Notes: generated by a model from the sequence alone, not told the origin. DNA of 64,000 nucleotides from Kerstersia similis (GCF_965139615.1 NZ_CBCSIQ010000009.1:1-64000), one strand, 5' to 3'; counted from the stretch's first letter, positions 24,073 to 32,820 are shown. Translations and numbers: made by a program.

Positions 24073-24968
24073 GACACCGCTCCTGGGCTGTCTTCCAGTT
24101 CGCGCACCAGTTCAAAATGCACGCCATCCAGGTAGGCCTGCGTCAGCGCGCCGCGCTCATCGCTGTGCAGCAGCGACGATTCCACGAAATCCAGGCCGTT
24201 GCGGCGCATTTCCGCCACACTGGCCAGGACATCTGGCGTGGCGAAGGCCAGGCGGTGCAGCTGTTCGACCGGATGGGCACTGGCCGCGTCTGGCGTGGGC
24301 TCGATCAATTGCAGGAAGAAACGGCGGCAGGGGCTTTGCAACACACGGCCGCTGGGCAGGTTGCCGAAGCGCGTGCCAGGGGGCAGGGCGCTGAAGTCGA
24401 GCAGGTTTTCGTAAAAGGCGATCCAGTCGTCCAGGCGGCCGATGCCGACATATTGCACGATGCCGAAAAAACGCAGCGGCGTGGGGAGCGTGCGGCGTGC
24501 GGCGGGAACATCTACCGGTACGAAATCGACGTCGTAGATGGAAAATTCTTCGTAGCGATCCACGAAATAGATTTTGCTGGCGCCCACGCCACGGATGGCG
24601 GGAATATTCAATTCCATGGCCTCGACCTGGGGGGCGACGGGCCAGGCGCCTCGTGCCGTGGCGGCGCGCCAGGCCGTGCCAGCATCACGCACGCGGAAAG
24701 CGATGGCGGCGATTTCAGGCATGGCTGAGGGGTAGGCGGTGCTCAGGCCTTCCTGGGTATGGGCATTGACGATAATGTTCATGCCGCCCTGACGATATAG
24801 CAGCACTTCGCGGGAACGGTGGCGTCCGGCCAGGTGAAAGCCCAGTTTTTCCAGCAACTGCCCGAATGCCTGCGGGCGGGTAGTGGCGTATTCGATGAAC
24901 TCAACGCAATCCAGCCCCAGGGTATTGCGCAGCTCGCCGATGGCTTCACGATCCGAAATACCGTTCAT
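24069..24968 (-). CDS. HPPD-like VOC protein, partner of the dehydratase
   Basis: This 299-aa protein has two VOC (glyoxalase/dioxygenase) modules as in 4-hydroxyphenylpyruvate dioxygenase: CVEFIEYATTRPQAFGQLLEKLGF at the N-terminus and YVGIGRLDDWIAFYENLLDF from about residue 165. In true HPPD the second module supplies His, His and Glu to iron. Here the His of QLHRLAFAT and the Glu of HFELVRE remain, but the first His (normally IDH before the GRMDxW motif) is absent. It may therefore not be an active HPPD. It corresponds to the C-terminal half of fused QuiC/QsuB proteins. An AGGAG site precedes the ATG at 24968. It starts 49 bp after uvrA on the same strand. Confidence 0.75.
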   Translation of the reverse strand: MNGISDREAIGELRNTLGLDCVEFIEYATTRPQAFGQLLEKLGFHLAGRHRSREVLLYRQGGMNIIVNAHTQEGLSTAYPSAMPEIAAIAFRVRDAGTAWRAATARGAWPVAPQVEAMELNIPAIRGVGASKIYFVDRYEEFSIYDVDFVPVDVPAARRTLPTPLRFFGIVQYVGIGRLDDWIAFYENLLDFSALPPGTRFGNLPSGRVLQSPCRRFFLQLIEPTPDAASAHPVEQLHRLAFATPDVLASVAEMRRNGLDFVESSLLHSDERGALTQAYLDGVHFELVRELEDSPGAVS

Positions 24969-25017
24969 AGGGTAAAGCTCCTGTTGCGAATGAGAGAAGG
25001 GCAGGCGCGCGCCGGCA

Positions 25018-27879
25018 CTATATTGCCATGGAAAGCGCGCGTTGCAGATAAGGGGCGGTAGGGCTATCCGTCGTGGCAATGGACTCGGGCGTGCCCTGGG
25101 CCACAATCTGCCCGCCGCCCTGGCCGCCTTCCGGCCCCATGTCGATCACCCAGTCCGCAGTTTTGATGACATCGAGATTGTGCTCGATCACTACCACGGT
25201 ATTGCCCGCTTCGACCAATTGGTTGAGAACTTGCAGCAGCATCTGTATATCCTGGAAGTGCAGGCCGGTGGTCGGCTCATCCAGGACATACAGCGTTTTG
25301 CCGGTGCCACGCCGAGCCAGTTCCAGCGAAAGCTTGACGCGCTGGGCCTCGCCGCCCGACAGCGTGGTGGCGCTTTGCCCCAGGCGGATATAGGACAGCC
25401 CGACATCCGCCAGGGTTTGCAGGCGCCGTGCGATGGCGGGTACGGCGTCGAAATATTCCAGCGCCTGTTCTACCGTCAGATCCAGCACTTCACTGATGTT
25501 GCGGCCCCGGTAGCGGATTTCCAGGGTTTCACGGTTGTAGCGTTTGCCGTGGCAGGTATCGCAAGGCACGTACATATCCGGCAGGAAGTGCATTTCGACC
25601 TTGACCACGCCGTCGCCCTGGCAGGCTTCGCAGCGGCCGCCCTTGACGTTGAAGCTGAAGCGGCCGGGGTCGTAGCCTCGCGCACGGGCTTCGGGCACGC
25701 CGGCAAACAGCTCGCGCATGGGGGTAAACAGGCCGGTGTAGGTCGCCGGGTTGCTACGCGGCGTGCGGCCGATGGGGCTTTGATCGACGGTGATGATTTT
25801 GTCGAAATGCTCCAGGCCGCTGACGGCGCCATAGGGCGCAGGCTCTTCCTGGGCCCGGTTCAAGGCCATGGCGGCCACGCGGGCCAGGGTATCGTTGACC
25901 AGCGTGGATTTGCCTGAACCGGAAACGCCGGCAACGCAGACCAGTTTACCCACGGGCAGGCGCAGTTCGACGTTCTTCAGGTTATTGCCGGTGCAGCCGG
26001 AAATTTCCAGCCAGCGCGTGTCTGCATCGACGGTACGGCGTTGCGGGATGGCGACGGCGCGCGTGCCATTGAGATACTGGCCGGTCAGGGAGGCGGGCTG
26101 GGCCTGGATGTCGGCGGGCGTGCCCTGTGCCGTGACCGTGCCGCCGTGCTCGCCTGCACCCGGCCCCATGTCCACGACCCAGTCGGCTTCGCGGATCATA
26201 TCTTCATCGTGTTCGACGACGATGACGCTATTGCCCAGGTCGCGCAAGTGCTTGAGCGTACTGATGAGGCGGTCGTTGTCACGCTGGTGCAAGCCGATGG
26301 AGGGTTCATCCAGCACATACATGACGCCCGTCAGGCCCGAGCCGATCTGGCTGGCCAGGCGGATGCGCTGGGCTTCGCCGCCGGAAATCGTGGTGGCGCT
26401 GCGATCCAGCGACAGATACCCCAGGCCGACGTTGTTCAGAAAGCGCAGCCGGGCGCTGATTTCATTGACAATACGCGCGGCGATTTCCTGGCGCGCCCCT
26501 TCCAGGGCGAGGTTTTCGAACCAGTGCTGGCAGGCAGCCAGCGGCATGGCCTCGACTTCATAGATCGCCAGGCCGGTCTCCTGGCCCAGACGCTCGCCCG
26601 GCGGCATGTCGTTGCCGATACGGACATGCCTGGCTTCTGCGCGCAGGCGGGAACCGCCACAATCCGGGCAGGTCTGGATGCTGCGGAATTTTTCCAGTTC
26701 TTCGCGCACCGCGGAAGAATCGGTTTCGCGCCAGCGTCTTTCAAGATTGGGGATGATGCCTTCGAACGGATGGCTGCGCACGGTGCTGCGGCCTTTCTCG
26801 TTCAGGTAGGCGAATTCGATTTCCTCGGTGCCGGAACCGTTCAGGACGATCCGGCGGACGTCTTCTGGCAAGGCCTCGAACGGGGTTTCCAGGTCGAAGC
26901 CGTAATGCGTTGCCAGGCTGTTGAGCATATTGAAGGCAAAGGCATTGCGCCTGTCCCAGCCTTTGATGGCGCCGCCCGCCAGGCTCAGCTCGGGAAAGGC
27001 GACGATGCGCTTGGCATCGAACACGCCGACCTGGCCCAGGCCATCACAGCAGGGGCAGGCGCCCATGGGGTTGTTGAAACTGAACAGGCGCGGCTCCAGT
27101 TCCGTCAGGCCGCGGCTGCAGACCGGACAGGCGTAGCGGCTGGAAAACACCTGTTCTCTATCGCTGTCCATATCCAGCACCAGGATGCGTCCCTGGGACA
27201 AGGTCAGCGCTGTTTCCAGGCTTTCTGCCAGGCGCGAGCGCACGCCGTTGCGCACCCGCAGGCGATCGACCACCACATCGAGGCTATGGCGGGCGTTCGG
27301 ATCCAGCGCCGGCATGCTGTCGATGTCTGTCATCTCGCCATCCAGCCGCAGGCGTACATAACCCTGGGCTTGCAGGTTGGCACATTCGGCTTCGAAACTG
27401 CCCTTGCGATCGTGCGCCACGGGCGCGAGAATGGCGATGCGGCTTTCCTCGGGCATGGCCAGGATGGCATCGACCATCTGGGCAATGCTTTGCGCTTCCA
27501 GTGGCTGCCCATGTTCCGGGCAATACGGTGTGCCAACTCTGGCATACAGCAGGCGCAGATAGTCGTGGATTTCTGTTACCGTGCCGACGGTGGAACGCGG
27601 GTTGTGGCCGGCGGATTTCTGCTCGATGGCGATGGCGGGCGACAAACCCTCGATCAGATCGACATCAGGCTTATCCATCAGCTGCAGGAACTGGCGCGCG
27701 TAGGCCGACAGGCTCTCGACGTAGCGCCGCTGGCCTTCGGCATACAAAGTGTCGAAAGCCAGGGAGGATTTTCCAGAACCCGAGACGCCGGTCATCACCA
27801 CCAGCTTGTGGCGGGGCAGGTCCAGGGAAATGTTTTTCAGGTTATGGGTGCGTGCGCCGCGTATGCGAATTTCGTCCAT
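25018..27879 (-). CDS. uvrA: Excinuclease ABC subunit A
   Basis: UvrA is the damage-recognition ATPase of nucleotide excision repair. The 953-aa protein starts MDEIRIRGARTHNLKN and has two ABC ATPase halves (Walker A GVSGSGKSSLAF and GVSGSGKSTLVN), ABC signatures in ISGGEAQRIRLA and LSGGEAQRVKLS, and zinc-finger cysteines in CPVCSRG, CPCC and CEACQGDG/CDTCHGKRY. Length is normal. It is divergent from ssb. No terminator is visible between its stop and the VOC gene 49 bp downstream. Confidence 0.98.
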   Translation of the reverse strand: MDEIRIRGARTHNLKNISLDLPRHKLVVMTGVSGSGKSSLAFDTLYAEGQRRYVESLSAYARQFLQLMDKPDVDLIEGLSPAIAIEQKSAGHNPRSTVGTVTEIHDYLRLLYARVGTPYCPEHGQPLEAQSIAQMVDAILAMPEESRIAILAPVAHDRKGSFEAECANLQAQGYVRLRLDGEMTDIDSMPALDPNARHSLDVVVDRLRVRNGVRSRLAESLETALTLSQGRILVLDMDSDREQVFSSRYACPVCSRGLTELEPRLFSFNNPMGACPCCDGLGQVGVFDAKRIVAFPELSLAGGAIKGWDRRNAFAFNMLNSLATHYGFDLETPFEALPEDVRRIVLNGSGTEEIEFAYLNEKGRSTVRSHPFEGIIPNLERRWRETDSSAVREELEKFRSIQTCPDCGGSRLRAEARHVRIGNDMPPGERLGQETGLAIYEVEAMPLAACQHWFENLALEGARQEIAARIVNEISARLRFLNNVGLGYLSLDRSATTISGGEAQRIRLASQIGSGLTGVMYVLDEPSIGLHQRDNDRLISTLKHLRDLGNSVIVVEHDEDMIREADWVVDMGPGAGEHGGTVTAQGTPADIQAQPASLTGQYLNGTRAVAIPQRRTVDADTRWLEISGCTGNNLKNVELRLPVGKLVCVAGVSGSGKSTLVNDTLARVAAMALNRAQEEPAPYGAVSGLEHFDKIITVDQSPIGRTPRSNPATYTGLFTPMRELFAGVPEARARGYDPGRFSFNVKGGRCEACQGDGVVKVEMHFLPDMYVPCDTCHGKRYNRETLEIRYRGRNISEVLDLTVEQALEYFDAVPAIARRLQTLADVGLSYIRLGQSATTLSGGEAQRVKLSLELARRGTGKTLYVLDEPTTGLHFQDIQMLLQVLNQLVEAGNTVVVIEHNLDVIKTADWVIDMGPEGGQGGGQIVAQGTPESIATTDSPTAPYLQRALSMAI

Positions 27880-27951
27880 CCGGTAGTCACAGATGCGTAG
27901 GCCAACTTGGTACTATAGCGCCCTTCAATGTAGTGCGTAGAGGAGAACGGC

Positions 27952-28464
27952 ATGGCGTCGGTCAACAAGGTCATTATCGTGGGCAACCTGGGGCGCGACC
28001 CCGAAGTCCGCTACAGCGCGGATGGCGCGGCAATCTGCAACGTATCCGTGGCAACGACTTCTCAATGGAAGGACAAGGCAAGCGGCGACCGCCGCGAGGA
28101 AACCGAATGGCACCGCGTGGTGTTCTATGGCCGGCTGGCTGAGATCGCTGGTGAATACCTGAAGAAAGGCCGTTCCATTTACCTCGAAGGGCGTCTGAAA
28201 ACCCGCAAGTGGACGGACAAGGACAACATCGAACGCTACACCACGGAAATCGTGGCTGACCAAATGCAGATGCTGGGTGGCCGCGAAGATGGCGGCGGCG
28301 GTGGTGGTAATTATGGCGGTGGCCGTTCGGGCGGCTCCGATTACGGCGATGCCGCGCCTGCGCCGCGCCAGATGACACAACAGCGCCAGGCACCGCAGCA
28401 AGCGGCGCCGCGCCCCAGCCAGGCCGCGAACCTGGCGGATATGGACGACGATATTCCGTTCTGA
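27952..28464 (+). CDS. ssb: Single-stranded DNA-binding protein
   Basis: SSB coats single-stranded DNA during replication, repair and recombination. The 170-aa protein has an OB fold (residues 1-110, MASVNKVIIVGNLGRDPEVR...), a Gly-rich then Gln/Pro-rich linker, and the acidic tip DMDDDIPF that docks partner proteins. AGGAG lies before the ATG. It is divergent from uvrA across a 72-bp gap, the conserved proteobacterial arrangement, and ends at a clear terminator. Confidence 0.98.
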   Translation: MASVNKVIIVGNLGRDPEVRYSADGAAICNVSVATTSQWKDKASGDRREETEWHRVVFYGRLAEIAGEYLKKGRSIYLEGRLKTRKWTDKDNIERYTTEIVADQMQMLGGREDGGGGGGNYGGGRSGGSDYGDAAPAPRQMTQQRQAPQQAAPRPSQAANLADMDDDIPF

Positions 28465-28470
28465 TCCTGC

Positions 28471-28503
28471 AAAATGGCCGGCCTTGTCGCCGGCCATTTT
28501 TTT
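28471..28503 (+). terminator. Rho-independent terminator of ssb
   Basis: A 12-bp stem (28471-28482 with 28489-28500) and a 6-nt loop are followed by a run of seven T residues ending at 28503. It starts 7 bp after the ssb stop. Confidence 0.93.
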
Positions 28504-28705
28504 GGCCATGCCAGCAGGAGGCCGGCTGTGCCGGTCTGGCTTGCGCAGGCGGGGGCAAGAACAATTGCCGGTGCAGGCTGACGCCATCTGAACCTGCTGC
28601 CGTGGATCCATTGATGCCGCGCAGAGGCTGGCAGAGCGGCGTCGGGCTGAGTGGGCTGACGAGCGGGGCGAACGCCTGGCCGAACTAATATATCAGGAGA
28701 CAAAA

Positions 28706-29146
28706 ATGTCGCACCAAGTGCATGCTGTTCCCATAGATGTGCTGTTCAGGCATTGTGACCCGGCAGGCATCGTGTTTTACCCGCGCTATGTCGAAATCCT
28801 GCACGACATTGTCGAGCACTGGTTCAATCACGGTTTGCGCATAGGCTATGAAAATCTGCACGGCCAGTATGGGCTGGGGATTCCGACAGCCAGTTTGCAT
28901 GTGGAATTCAAAGCGCCTAGCCGTCTGGGTGAGCACCTGACGGGCCGCCTGACGGTAGAAAAAATGGGCCGCAGCTCCATGCATCTGAACATAGACCTCT
29001 GTGGCCTGGATGGCGCTGTACGGGTCGAAGGTAAAGCCATTGTCGTTTTTGCCTCGATCGCAGAACTGAGTCCGGTCGAAATCCCGCCTGATTTCAGGGC
29101 TTTGATTTCCCCTTATCGGCGCGCCGCTAGCACATCGGACGCCTGA
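28706..29146 (+). CDS. Acyl-CoA thioesterase, YbgC/4-hydroxybenzoyl-CoA type
   Basis: This 146-aa hotdog-fold protein has the 4HBT active-site motif CDPAGIVFYPRYVEI, with the catalytic Asp, near residue 18. The family hydrolyses acyl-CoA or aromatic-CoA thioesters in the cytoplasm; YbgC members in the tol-pal cluster act on short or phospholipid-linked acyl-CoA. There is no tol-pal context here and no CoA ligase next to it, so the substrate is open. AGGAGA lies before the ATG. It appears to be a single-gene unit. Confidence 0.88.
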   Translation: MSHQVHAVPIDVLFRHCDPAGIVFYPRYVEILHDIVEHWFNHGLRIGYENLHGQYGLGIPTASLHVEFKAPSRLGEHLTGRLTVEKMGRSSMHLNIDLCGLDGAVRVEGKAIVVFASIAELSPVEIPPDFRALISPYRRAASTSDA

Positions 29147-29200
29147 CCGGCGACAGGGCACCAGGCGTGGATGACCGGCGCAGGGCCGGCACCAGCCTGC

Positions 29201-29234
29201 CTGGTAGTGGCATGGCACACCATGCCACTACCAG
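29201..29234. terminator. 15-bp perfect hairpin between convergent genes
   Basis: The arms at 29201-29215 and 29220-29234 pair perfectly over 15 bp with a CACA loop. It sits between the thioesterase and DoxX genes, which converge. There is no T-run on either side, so it is either a Rho-type or attenuating structure or an mRNA 3'-end stabiliser. Confidence 0.55.
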
Positions 29235-29245
29235 ATCAAAGATGT

Positions 29246-29824
29246 TCAGAAAGTCTTGCGCAGCTTACGGTCCAGAGAAATCAGCCCACCGCCGAATGCC
29301 GCGAAAAACAGGCAGCCGAAGGCCCACAGACTGGAGAGCTGAACCGCCTTGTGTTGCAGCGTGGACAGCAAGGCCACGCCGCCATCGGCAAGGCGGCGTG
29401 CGCCATTGGCGGTCACCAGCGTCGTCGCTTCCTTGATCGCGGCGATGCCGTCCGCGCTCAGCAGCGGTTCGATGTCATAGGGAAAATGCAAGTGGTACCA
29501 CACCGTTGTGAACAGCATCACGGCGTTGGCCAGGGCGAATGCGCGTGTATAGAGCCCGAGCACAATCGCCAAACCACCCAGAACCTGAATAATGGCGAGC
29601 AAAGGTGAAAATAGCCAGCCGGGATGGAACCCGATATTCTCCACAAAACCGACTTGACCCAATGGGTCCAGGATCTTGGGCCAACCCTCGATCAGCAGCC
29701 AGCCGCCCAGTGCAACACGCAGCAGCAGCCAGCCCAGCGGCTGGGCGAATTGGTTATAGAAACCAGCCAGTCTGGGGATAATCAGCTGGTCTGGCGATAC
29801 ATTGAAATCCAGCGGTGTTTTCAT
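29246..29824 (-). CDS. DoxX-family membrane protein
   Basis: This is a 192-aa inner-membrane protein with about four hydrophobic segments. The DoxX core motif is visible in LGWLLLRVALGGWLLIEGWPKILDP and the later LLAIIQVLGGLAIVLGLYTR. DoxX proteins are linked loosely to thiosulfate or quinol oxidation and to redox stress, but most have no proven role. The ATG at 29824 follows a promoter candidate; the in-frame extension to 29974 runs through AT-rich promoter DNA. It is a single-gene unit. Confidence 0.85.
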   Translation of the reverse strand: MKTPLDFNVSPDQLIIPRLAGFYNQFAQPLGWLLLRVALGGWLLIEGWPKILDPLGQVGFVENIGFHPGWLFSPLLAIIQVLGGLAIVLGLYTRAFALANAVMLFTTVWYHLHFPYDIEPLLSADGIAAIKEATTLVTANGARRLADGGVALLSTLQHKAVQLSSLWAFGCLFFAAFGGGLISLDRKLRKTF

Positions 29825-29888
29825 TGCTCTCTCGGTATGAAGAAGGAAAGACCAGCGGCAGAATATCCCCGCCATTTTGATACCAATT

Positions 29889-29916
29889 TTTATAATACTC
29901 TTGGCTTTCTTATCAA
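29889..29916 (-). promoter_or_regulatory. Predicted doxX promoter
   Basis: On the minus strand TTGATA (29911-29916) and TATAAA (29889-29894) are 16 bp apart in an AT-rich gap. A 7-bp inverted pair TTTGATA/TATCAAA (29876-29882 and 29911-29917) brackets the promoter and may be an operator. Confidence 0.5.
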
Positions 29917-30060
29917 AGTATCTGTTTTTGTGCTTTATTGGCGCTGCGCCAGCCAGGCCAGGGTAGCGGCCCAAGCGATCATTTTTTATACGAATGACAG
30001 CGGAAAACGGATGCCTGGATACGCAATGCTTCCCTCTTGCAGGCTTTCATATAGTTAAAA

Positions 30061-30759
30061 ATGATAAGTACATTCAGCAGTGCCGAGATTGCTGAGCGTG
30101 CCCCCCGGTTCGCTTTGATTCCGGTAGGCGCATTCGAGCAGCATGGGCCTCACCTGCCCGTGACCACGGATACCCTGATTGCCCAGGCGATCGGCGCTGC
30201 CGTCTGCGAGCGGGCGGGCGGCATGCTCGTCAGTCCGGTGACGGTAAGCTGCTCGCATGAACATGCGGGGTTCCCAGGCACGGTTTCGGTATCGGCCACG
30301 ACGCTCGCCATGCAGATCAATGATATGGCGGATTCTCTTGAAGCGGCAGGATTCGGCCTGGTCGTGGTACTGAACTGCCATGGGGGCAACTATGTCCTGT
30401 CCAATGTGGCGCAGGAGCGCAACGTGCGTTGCCCGCGTCTCCTGCTGCTGCCGGCGCGCCAGCATTGGGAAGCCGCTGTGGCGCATGCAGGCGTGGCAAG
30501 CAGCCCGAGCGCTGATATGCATGGCGGTGAAATCGAAACCTCATTGCTGCTGCATATCCAGCCTCAGGCCGTCCGTACCGACAGGATTCGGGATCATGCC
30601 GCGCCGCAACGGCCGTTGCTGACCTTTCATGGCATGCGTCATTACGCAGAACAGGGCATCATCGGTTTTCCGTCGCGGGCGACTGCGGAGAAGGGCCGTT
30701 TGCTATTGGAGAAAATGACCGAACTCTTGGCGCAGGAAATTCTGCCGCTCCTGGATTAA
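30061..30759 (+). CDS. Creatininase-family amidohydrolase
   Basis: This 232-aa metal hydrolase has the creatininase-family ligands Glu26 and His28 (VGAFEQHGPHLP), Asp37, His107 in NCHGGN, and the DMHGGEIETS motif at 152-161. The family hydrolyses creatinine and other cyclic amides or lactams, and includes MftE and inosose hydrolases. No creatine or mycofactocin genes are nearby, so the substrate is unknown. There is no clear ribosome site before the ATG, so a leaderless start is possible. Its TAA stop overlaps that of the convergent SDR. Confidence 0.85.
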   Translation: MISTFSSAEIAERAPRFALIPVGAFEQHGPHLPVTTDTLIAQAIGAAVCERAGGMLVSPVTVSCSHEHAGFPGTVSVSATTLAMQINDMADSLEAAGFGLVVVLNCHGGNYVLSNVAQERNVRCPRLLLLPARQHWEAAVAHAGVASSPSADMHGGEIETSLLLHIQPQAVRTDRIRDHAAPQRPLLTFHGMRHYAEQGIIGFPSRATAEKGRLLLEKMTELLAQEILPLLD

Positions 30760-31547
30760 GAGGCGTCTTGCACGGTGTCGGGATTGCCCTTGATCGCCCA
30801 GCCGCCATCCACGGCCAAGGTCGTGCCTGTGATGTAGCTGGCGGCGGGCGACACCAGAAAAGCGGCGGCAGCGGCAATTTCCTCAGGGTCGGCCAAACGG
30901 CCCAAAGGGGTATGCCCCTGGATGGCTTCCAAATTCAGGACACCCTTGTGCTGTAGCGCCAGCGTCAGGGCGGTGGCGACATAGCCCGGCGCAATGGCAT
31001 TGACGCGTATGCCCTGGGCGCCCCATTCCACTGCCATCGCGCGCGTCATGCCCAGCAGCCCGGCTTTGGCCGCGCTATAGGCATTGCGGGCAGGGATGCC
31101 GACAAAGCTGGCGATGGATCCGGTATTCAGGATGGCGCCGCGATTGCCTCGTGCGTCAGGAGCCTGGCGCAGCATATGCGCAGCGACGGCCTGGCTCATT
31201 AGGAAAGCTCCTCCCAGATGGATGGACAGCAGGCGGTTGAAACCTGCCGCTGTTTGTTGCAGCGTGGGCACGGTCTGTTCGCCGATGCCGGCGTTGTTGA
31301 TGAGGGCGTCGATCCGGCCGAAGTAGGACGCCGCAGCGTTGACTGCATGGTGCACGCTGTTTTCCTGACTGACATCGCAACCCAGTCCCAGATGCTGCGG
31401 ACCGAGTGCTGCGGCGCGCTGGCTGGCCAGGGTGGCATCCAGATCGAGAATGGCCACACGCCAGCCTTGTTGGGCCATATGGCAGGCGGTAGCCCAACCG
31501 ATACCATTGGCTGCGCCAGTGATCAGAATCGTGGAAGGTACAGGCAT
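30756..31547 (-). CDS. SDR-family oxidoreductase
   Basis: This 263-aa short-chain dehydrogenase has the NAD(P) motif TGAANGIG near the N-terminus, NNAG in the middle, the catalytic Ser and YxxxK in NTGSIAS...AYSAAKAG, and the usual ending TLAVDGGW. The Asp after the second strand (ILDLDA) suggests NAD rather than NADP. The ATG at 31547 has an AAGGAGA site. It is transcribed away from the LysR gene and is probably its target. The substrate is unknown. Confidence 0.9.
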   Translation of the reverse strand: MPVPSTILITGAANGIGWATACHMAQQGWRVAILDLDATLASQRAAALGPQHLGLGCDVSQENSVHHAVNAAASYFGRIDALINNAGIGEQTVPTLQQTAAGFNRLLSIHLGGAFLMSQAVAAHMLRQAPDARGNRGAILNTGSIASFVGIPARNAYSAAKAGLLGMTRAMAVEWGAQGIRVNAIAPGYVATALTLALQHKGVLNLEAIQGHTPLGRLADPEEIAAAAAFLVSPAASYITGTTLAVDGGWAIKGNPDTVQDAS

Positions 31548-31603
31548 GGCTTTGTCTCCTTGTTTTTTTTGCAGGCTGAATGCCATTTATGATAGAAATA
31601 GGA

Positions 31604-31632
31604 TTCCAATATTGAATCATGTTCCAGTATTG
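31604..31632. promoter_or_regulatory. Direct repeats in the SDR/lysR intergenic region
   Basis: TTCCAATATTG (31604-31614) and TTCCAGTATTG (31622-31632) are near-identical 11-bp direct repeats with starts 18 bp apart, between the SDR and the LysR gene. They contain the T-N11-A type palindromic cores seen in LysR sites and are a candidate operator. Confidence 0.4.
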
Positions 31633-31759
31633 TGCGGCAGGATGGCAGGAGCCGCGTCTTTCCGTGTCGGGAGCGGGGCAGCTGCGCTGCGCGGCTGGTA
31701 GCCCCCTGGAAACCGGCAGTGTTGTTGGCGCTCTCAGGCGTCTTCTGGATGGATGGCCC

Positions 31760-32710
31760 GTGAAACCGAATACGACCCCGCTGGTGCAACAAGATGAACC
31801 GCTGCCCGATGTCAAATACCTGCGCTTTCTCGATACGCTCTATCGCACCCGACGGTTGAGCCGGACGGCGGAGCTACTGGGCCAGAGCGCGCCGACCATG
31901 AGCATCTGGCTGGCGGCGCTACGTGAACAACTGCATGACGCGCTGTTTGTCCGTACGCCGGGAGGCATGCAGCCGACACCGCGTACAGAGGCGCTCATCC
32001 CGCTGGTGCGCACGGCGCTGGCATCGTTGCGCGGTATCGTGGCGGGGCCCGAAGCCTTCAACCCGGAAACGGCACAGCGGCAATTCCGCCTGTGCATGAC
32101 CGATGGCAGTATGCTGACCCTACTGCCGCGTATCCTGGCGCATCTGCGCTTGCGGGCACCCCAGGTCAAACTCAAGGCCATCAAGATCAGCGCCCGTACG
32201 CCCCGGTTGCTGGAAAATGGCGATGCGGATCTGGCGCTGGGTTTTGTTCCTACGTTGGCTACCGGTTTTTACCAGCAAGCCTTGTTTGACCAGGTCTGGG
32301 TTTGCCTGGTCAACCCGGATCATCCCGTCATCAGCAAGCGCCTGGATCTGGCGACCTATGCCCAGGCGCGGCACATCGAAATCCCGGAGGGAACCGGGCA
32401 TGCCATGCTGGCAGATGCACTAGCCAGGCATCAGATTGCGCGCCAGGTGGCATTGGAGATCCCGGTGTACCTGGGCATGCCGGCCATCATCTCCTGCAGT
32501 GACCTGATTGCGACGGTGCCAAGCCTGACCGGACATACGCTTGCGCGTCGCTCCGGACTGAGTATTTACCCATGTCCTGTGCCTGTGCCTGCCTTTACCG
32601 TCATGCAATATTGGCATGAGCGCGTTCATCTTGATGCGGGTCATCGTTGGTTCAGGCAGGTGATCCACGAGGTCTGCGCGGATCGTACGCGTACTCCCGC
32701 AGCGCCTTGA
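31760..32710 (+). CDS. LysR-family transcriptional regulator
   Basis: This 316-aa regulator has an N-terminal winged helix (YLRFLDTLYRTRRLSRTAELLGQSAPTMSIWLAALREQL) and a C-terminal effector-binding domain of the periplasmic-binding fold. I start it at the GTG at 31760, with GGATGG just upstream, because the preceding 47 in-frame residues do not look like a LysR start. The likely target is the divergent SDR, and possibly the downstream epimerase operon. The inducer is unknown. Confidence 0.85.
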   Translation: MKPNTTPLVQQDEPLPDVKYLRFLDTLYRTRRLSRTAELLGQSAPTMSIWLAALREQLHDALFVRTPGGMQPTPRTEALIPLVRTALASLRGIVAGPEAFNPETAQRQFRLCMTDGSMLTLLPRILAHLRLRAPQVKLKAIKISARTPRLLENGDADLALGFVPTLATGFYQQALFDQVWVCLVNPDHPVISKRLDLATYAQARHIEIPEGTGHAMLADALARHQIARQVALEIPVYLGMPAIISCSDLIATVPSLTGHTLARRSGLSIYPCPVPVPAFTVMQYWHERVHLDAGHRWFRQVIHEVCADRTRTPAAP

Positions 32711-32820
32711 TTGGCGGTGTTTTTGCGTCATCGCGCGTGGTGGCGCCAAGCTGAACCCTGACGTTTGCGAACACGGCTGGAGCGTGCCGGGGCGCGGGGA
32801 TTTTCTCTCTGGCGCCCAGG

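Noticed and set aside
27880..27951. LexA (SOS) box between uvrA and ssb
   Set aside because: E. coli has one here, but no CTGT-N8-ACAG pattern is present in this 72-bp gap.
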